From Pseudomonas fortuita (lineage in GTDB: Bacteria > Pseudomonadota > Gammaproteobacteria > Pseudomonadales > Pseudomonadaceae), in the NCBI RefSeq assembly GCF_026898135.2, contig NZ_CP114035.2:5001501-5065500 (forward strand): a stretch of DNA of 64,000 nucleotides, read 5' to 3'. The notes below the pieces were generated by a model, which was not told where the DNA came from, ran no database searches, and saw only the letters and a program-made list of their open reading frames with translations. A program made the translations under genes and the position numbers. Within the stretch, counting starts at the first letter, position 1; the number at the start of each line of letters is the position of its first letter. Positions 60,222 through 64,000 of this stretch are shown one piece after another.

Positions 60222-61142
60222 ATGACCACCGCCACGTCCATCGACCCGCCCCTGGAACTGCAGCGCCTGGAACTGGCCGAGCTGATCCGCCGCCACGCCG
60301 GCGACCCTCATGGCCCGGCATCCGCCATCGATGACCTGTACCTGGTGCGCTACACCGAGAACGTGCGCTCGGTGCCGACCTTGGCACAACCCGCACTGTG
60401 CATCCTTGCCCAAGGCAGCAAAACCCTGTTCCTCGGGGACGAGCAATACGCCTATGACCCACTGCATTACATGGTTGTCTCGGTGACCTTGCCGCTGAGT
60501 GGCGTGAGGCTCGACGCCAGCCCGGAGAACCCAAGCCTTGGCCTGCGCATGGACCTGGACCCGGCCGAGATCAGCCAGCTGATCGCCGAAAGCGGGCCGA
60601 TGCTGGTACCCAACCGGCCCTCAGGCCGTGGCCTGTATGTGGAAAGGACCGATGCCGCATTGCTCGACGCCTTGCTGCGGCTGCTGCGCCTGCTGGACAC
60701 CCCGCGCGACATCGCCATGCTCGCGCCGCTGTTCCGCCGCGAGATTCTCTATCGCCTGCTGCGGGGGCCGCAGGGTTCCCGGCTGTATGAAATTGCCTTG
60801 GCCAACAGCCAGACTCACCGGGTTTGCCAGGCCATTACCTGGCTGAACAACAACTATCAGTTGCCGCTGCGCATCGAGGATCTGGCGCGGGAGGTCAACC
60901 TCAGTACCTCGACCTTGCACCATCGCTTCAAGGCCGTGACGTCGATGAGCCCGTTGCAGTACCAGAAGCAGCTGCGCCTGCAGGAGGCGCGGCGGTTGAT
61001 GCTCAACGACGGGCTAGAGGCGGCGGTGGCCGCCTATAGGGTAGGGTATGAAAGCCCGTCGCAGTTCAGCCGTGAGTACAGCCGGCTGTACGGCGCACCA
61101 CCGATTCGGGATGTGGCGCGGTTGCGGGCTACTGCTGGCTGA
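60222..61142 (+). CDS. AraC-family transcriptional regulator
   Basis: The 306-residue protein has an N-terminal AraC_N cupin-like domain (LYLVRYTENVRSVPTLAQPALCILAQGSKTLFLGDEQYAYDPLHYMVVSVTLPLSG) and two C-terminal helix-turn-helix motifs (LPLRIEDLAREVNLSTSTLHHRFKAVTSMSP and AAYRVGYESPSQFSREYSRLYGAPPIRD). Relatives often regulate neighbouring oxidoreductases. The likely target is the divergent ABM/unknown pair, or the flavin reductase-like gene. Confidence 0.86.
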   Translation: MTTATSIDPPLELQRLELAELIRRHAGDPHGPASAIDDLYLVRYTENVRSVPTLAQPALCILAQGSKTLFLGDEQYAYDPLHYMVVSVTLPLSGVRLDASPENPSLGLRMDLDPAEISQLIAESGPMLVPNRPSGRGLYVERTDAALLDALLRLLRLLDTPRDIAMLAPLFRREILYRLLRGPQGSRLYEIALANSQTHRVCQAITWLNNNYQLPLRIEDLAREVNLSTSTLHHRFKAVTSMSPLQYQKQLRLQEARRLMLNDGLEAAVAAYRVGYESPSQFSREYSRLYGAPPIRDVARLRATAG

Positions 61143-61153
61143 GTCCTGTTTTT

Positions 61154-61263
61154 CCTGTACCGGCCTCTTCGCGGGCTTGCCCGCTCCCACAGGTACAGCA
61201 CAACTTCAGAGTATGTGCAGCACCTGTGGGAGCGGGCAAGCCCGCGAAAGGGCCAGTACAGGC
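61154..61263. repeat. REP pair between the AraC and TPP-enzyme genes
   Basis: CCTGTACCGGCCTCTTCGCG with GGGCTTGCCCGCTCCCACAG at left is mirrored by GTGGGAGCGGGCAAGCCCGC at right. It lies between two convergent genes. Confidence 0.85.
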
Positions 61264-61275
61264 AATAGCTTGACT

Positions 61276-62913
61276 TCAACCCGCCACGGTTTCCTGCCAC
61301 TGATTCTGGTCAACCTGAATCAAGGTCGGCCCGGTGCGCTCCACCGCCTGCCCCAGCGCCGCTTGCAGCTGCTTCACGTCCGTCACATGCTCCGCCGCAG
61401 CCCCCAACGCCCGCGCCACGCCGAGGAAGTCCGGGGTATGGATATCGACCCCGACCGGCTCGATCGCCCGGTTGACCATGTACTTCTTGATCTCCTCGTA
61501 CCCTTGGTTATTCCACAGCAGCACGATCAACGGCACCTGCGCCTCCACCGCGCTGGCCAGTTCTGGCAGGGTGAACTGCAAACCGCCGTCACCAATCAGG
61601 CACACCGCAGGCGCGCGCTGGCCGATTTGCTCCGCACTCCCCAGCCAGGCGCCCATGGCCGCAGGCAGGGCGTAACCCAGGGTGCCGTACCCGGTGGAGG
61701 CATTGAACCAACGGCGTGGCTGGTCCATGTCCAGGGTCAGGTTGCCGGTGTACACGGGCTGGGTCGAATCGCCCACCAGGACGGCATTGGGCAGTCGTTC
61801 GAGAATCGCGCTCAGCAAGCGCGTCTGGCTCAGGGTTGGCTGGTCCCAACCTGCCGCCAGAGCCTGGCGCAGGTAGGCTACGCGAGCCACACCCCAAGTG
61901 CTTTCACGCACGGGTTGCGGCAGGGCCTGCAAGGCACCGAGCAATGCATCAGCAGCCAGTCCGGCATCGGCCACCAGCGCAAGCTCGGGCAAGTAATTGC
62001 GCACGGTCTGGTCCGGGTCGATGTCGATGCGCAGCAGGCTGCCCGGGATCTCGAAACCACCCTTGAAGGTCACGTCATAATCGGTTTCGGCCAATTCGGT
62101 GCCGATCGCCAGCACCACATCGGCCTCAGCCACCAGCGCGCGTGTAGCCGGCAGCGACTGGGTCGAACCAATCTGCAGCGGGTGGCTGGCCGGCAACAAA
62201 CCTTTGGCATTGATGGTCAGCGCCACCGGGGCCTGAAGGTGTTCGGCCAGACGCGCCAGCGCAGCCTCCGCGGCCAACGCACCACCGCCCGCCAGGATCA
62301 AGGGCCGCCTTGCACCTGCCAGGCGCTCGGCCATCTGCGCCACGGCCTGCGGCGCTGCCCCTGCCCGGCTGCCACGCACCGGGCGGCCCGGCAGCAGGAA
62401 GTCGGCCGGTTCGACCAGCACGTCGAGCGGGATTTCGATATGCACCGGGCGCGGCCGGGCGCTCTCGAACACGGCAAATGCCCGCGCCAGCACCTGCGGC
62501 AGGTCTGCAGCCGTCATCAAGGTGTGAGAAAACGCGGCCACACCCGACACCAGTGCCGCCTGGTTGGGCAGCTCGTGCAGCTTGCCGCGGCCACCGCCCA
62601 GCTGGTCACGGGACTGCACGCTGGAAATCACCAGCATCGGGATCGAGTCGGCATACGCCTGGCCCATGGCAGTGGTGATGTTGGTCATGCCCGGGCCGGT
62701 AATAATGAAGCACACCCCAGGTTTGCCACGGGTGCGCGCATAGCCATCAGCCATGAACCCGGCACCCTGCTCGTGGCGCGGGGTGATGTGGCGAATGGAC
62801 GAGCCTGCCAGACCACGATAGAGCTCCACGGTATGTACACCGGGAATGCCGAAGACATGGTCGACGCCATAGCCTTCAAGGAGATTGACCAGTACTTCGC
62901 CGCAGGTTGCCAT
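61276..62913 (-). CDS. Thiamine-diphosphate enzyme, acetolactate synthase large-subunit-like
   Basis: The 545-residue protein has the full three-domain TPP fold: an N-terminal PYR domain with the catalytic Glu48 (TPRHEQGAGFMADGYARTRGKPG), a middle domain, and a C-terminal PP domain with the GDG...NN metal-TPP motif (GDGGLQFTLPELASAVEAQVPLIVLLWNNQGYEEI). It lacks an ilvN-type small-subunit gene next to it. Alone and next to a divergent LysR regulator, it is more likely a catabolic relative (acetolactate synthase-like, benzoylformate decarboxylase-like or similar) than the biosynthetic IlvB. The substrate is not known. Confidence 0.82.
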   Translation of the reverse strand: MATCGEVLVNLLEGYGVDHVFGIPGVHTVELYRGLAGSSIRHITPRHEQGAGFMADGYARTRGKPGVCFIITGPGMTNITTAMGQAYADSIPMLVISSVQSRDQLGGGRGKLHELPNQAALVSGVAAFSHTLMTAADLPQVLARAFAVFESARPRPVHIEIPLDVLVEPADFLLPGRPVRGSRAGAAPQAVAQMAERLAGARRPLILAGGGALAAEAALARLAEHLQAPVALTINAKGLLPASHPLQIGSTQSLPATRALVAEADVVLAIGTELAETDYDVTFKGGFEIPGSLLRIDIDPDQTVRNYLPELALVADAGLAADALLGALQALPQPVRESTWGVARVAYLRQALAAGWDQPTLSQTRLLSAILERLPNAVLVGDSTQPVYTGNLTLDMDQPRRWFNASTGYGTLGYALPAAMGAWLGSAEQIGQRAPAVCLIGDGGLQFTLPELASAVEAQVPLIVLLWNNQGYEEIKKYMVNRAIEPVGVDIHTPDFLGVARALGAAAEHVTDVKQLQAALGQAVERTGPTLIQVDQNQWQETVAG

Positions 62914-63027
62914 CGGTTTTCACCCTGAATATTGTTGGATTATGCCCTTATTGGACCCAAGCCACGGCTACCGCCACAATGCAAAAAAACACATACTAGC
63001 CATGTCCTGTCATCATGGCTCAGCACG

Positions 63028-63903
63028 ATGAAACGCTTCCCGCCCCTGCCCGCCCTGCACACCTTTCTGGTCACCGCCCAGCACTGCAACTTCACCCGTG
63101 CAGGGCAACAGCTGCACATCACCCAAGGCGCCGTCAGCCGGCAGATCGCTGCCCTCGAAGCGCACCTGGGTTATGCGCTTTTCCAGCGCCAGGCCCGCGG
63201 GCTGAGCCTGACCCGCGAAGGCCAGGACTGGCTGCCTCGTGTACAGCAGGTATTCGCGCTGATTGAGCAAGGCGTGCGTGAGGTCGGTGGACGCAGCACT
63301 ACCTTGCAGCTCAAGGCCCCAACCTGCGTGATGCGCTGGCTGTTGCCGCGCCTGATGGAATGGCAGGCACTGCGCCCGGACGTACCGGTGGAGCTGACCA
63401 CCACGGTGCAGCATGGCGTGGATTTTCGTCGCGAGGGCTTCGATGCAGCAGTGGTTTATGGCGATGCGCCAAACCACGGGCTGCATGTGCGCAAGCTGTT
63501 CGATGAACAACTTACGCCCGTGTGCGCCCCCTCGTTGCGTGAGGGGCCGATACCGTTGCAGCAGGTGGAAGACCTGGCGCGGCACATGCTGCTCCACCCG
63601 TCGCGGGATGAACATGACTGGCAGTTGTGGCTGCAGGCAGCGGGGGTGACGTTGGCCACTCATGGGCCGAAGCAGCATTTCGAGACACTGGACATGGCGA
63701 TGGCCATGGCCTCGCAGGGGACGGGTGTGGCCATCGGCGACTGGTCGCTGATTGGCGATGACTTGCGCGGGGGGCGGCTGTCCATGCCGTTTGCGCTGAA
63801 GGTAGTGACCGGGAAAGGGTATTACCTGGTAAGCCAGGCCAGAAGCTTGCCGCCAGGGTTGATGGAGTTACTGGACTGGCTGGAGAGCCAGGCTAGCCAA
63901 TAA
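63028..63903 (+). CDS. LysR-family transcriptional regulator (GcvA-like)
   Basis: The 291-residue protein has an N-terminal winged helix (FPPLPALHTFLVTAQHCNFTRAGQQLHITQGAVSRQIAALEAHLGYALFQRQARGLSLTREG) and a LysR substrate-binding domain. It resembles the GcvA group. It is divergent from the TPP-enzyme gene, 114 bases apart, so it probably controls that gene. I use the ATG at 63028; a longer frame would extend 32 residues into the shared promoter area. Confidence 0.88.
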   Translation: MKRFPPLPALHTFLVTAQHCNFTRAGQQLHITQGAVSRQIAALEAHLGYALFQRQARGLSLTREGQDWLPRVQQVFALIEQGVREVGGRSTTLQLKAPTCVMRWLLPRLMEWQALRPDVPVELTTTVQHGVDFRREGFDAAVVYGDAPNHGLHVRKLFDEQLTPVCAPSLREGPIPLQQVEDLARHMLLHPSRDEHDWQLWLQAAGVTLATHGPKQHFETLDMAMAMASQGTGVAIGDWSLIGDDLRGGRLSMPFALKVVTGKGYYLVSQARSLPPGLMELLDWLESQASQ

Positions 63904-63905
63904 GT

Positions 63906-63998
63906 GCCTCTTCGCGGGCGCGCCCGCTCCCACAGGTACAGCATGGGCCTTGGGAACTGTGCTGTAGCTGTGGGAGCGGGCATGCCCGCGAAGCAGGC
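63906..63998. repeat. REP pair at the window's right edge
   Basis: GCCTCTTCGCGGGCGCGCCC at left and GTGGGAGCGGGCATGCCCGC at right form an inverted pair of the CGGGC(T/G)(T/C)GCCCGCTCCCA family. Confidence 0.8.
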
Positions 63999-64000
63999 GA

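Noticed and set aside
61276..62913. Biosynthetic acetolactate synthase large subunit (ilvI/ilvB)
   Set aside because: No small-subunit gene adjoins it and it is paired with a LysR regulator, so a catabolic relative is more likely; the name is kept general.

Overview
The window is chromosomal DNA from a member of the Pseudomonas putida group. This rests on recalled gene order and protein sequence, not on a database search. The gene content and order (oprB-gcd, lon, cmoAB, pdxJ-recO-era-rnc-lepB-lepA, mucD-mucB-mucA-algU, nadB, tctED/opdH-tctCBA, ung, phaG, bglX, dctBD-like/kgtP-like) follow the arrangement I recall for P. putida KT2440, in reverse orientation. phaG is nearly the KT2440 protein, and the intergenic spaces carry the REP palindromes typical of this species. 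Most genes are GC-rich; a few stretches (about 6.2-8.3 kb, 35.6-37.3 kb and 46.9-47.9 kb) look visibly richer in A and T and hold accessory genes.

Layout. 1-3 kb: end of an OprB sugar porin and the PQQ glucose dehydrogenase. 3.2-8.3 kb: a Lon-type protease, a chagasin-like inhibitor lipoprotein, and a two-gene operon that resembles the alpha-xenorhabdolysin (XaxA/XaxB) pore-forming toxin. 8.5-12.8 kb: tRNA wobble modification (cmoAB), a small exported protein and a heavy-metal-type two-component system. 12.8-23 kb (minus strand): pdxJ-recO-era-rnc-lepB-lepA and the envelope-stress cluster mucD-mucB-mucA-algU. 23.3-27.6 kb: nadB, the sdhE-ygfX pair, ygfZ and an HDOD protein. 27.7-35.5 kb: tricarboxylate uptake, with the TctE/TctD sensor pair divergent from porin opdH, the TctCBA transporter and a translationally coupled AbrB-type membrane protein.

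35.6-45.7 kb: a secreted 5'-nucleotidase, uracil-DNA glycosylase, a HIBYL-CoA hydrolase-like enzyme, a Tyr-rich lipoprotein, a diguanylate cyclase, a CWC protein, RsuA, PhaG, tRNA-Gly(CCC) and a SulP transporter. 45.9-47.8 kb: a small accessory block of a SIR2-like DUF4917 gene facing a toxin-antitoxin-like pair whose promoter region holds a perfect 16-bp palindrome. 47.9-52.4 kb: a methyltransferase, a TPM-domain protein and periplasmic beta-glucosidase BglX. 52.5-57.1 kb: a C4-dicarboxylate/2-oxoglutarate sensor-regulator pair next to an MFS permease with a clear sigma-54 promoter. 57.3-64 kb: a four-repeat membrane protein, an exported peptide built of 13-residue tandem repeats, small oxidoreductases, AraC and LysR regulators and an acetolactate-synthase-like TPP enzyme.

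The most promising items for new biology are the XaxAB-like toxin operon, the exported tandem-repeat peptide at 58.4 kb, and the SIR2-like gene plus toxin-antitoxin-like block at 46-47.7 kb. Several exact long palindromes (24907-24958, 57219-57275, 60111-60150) are not explained by the genes.
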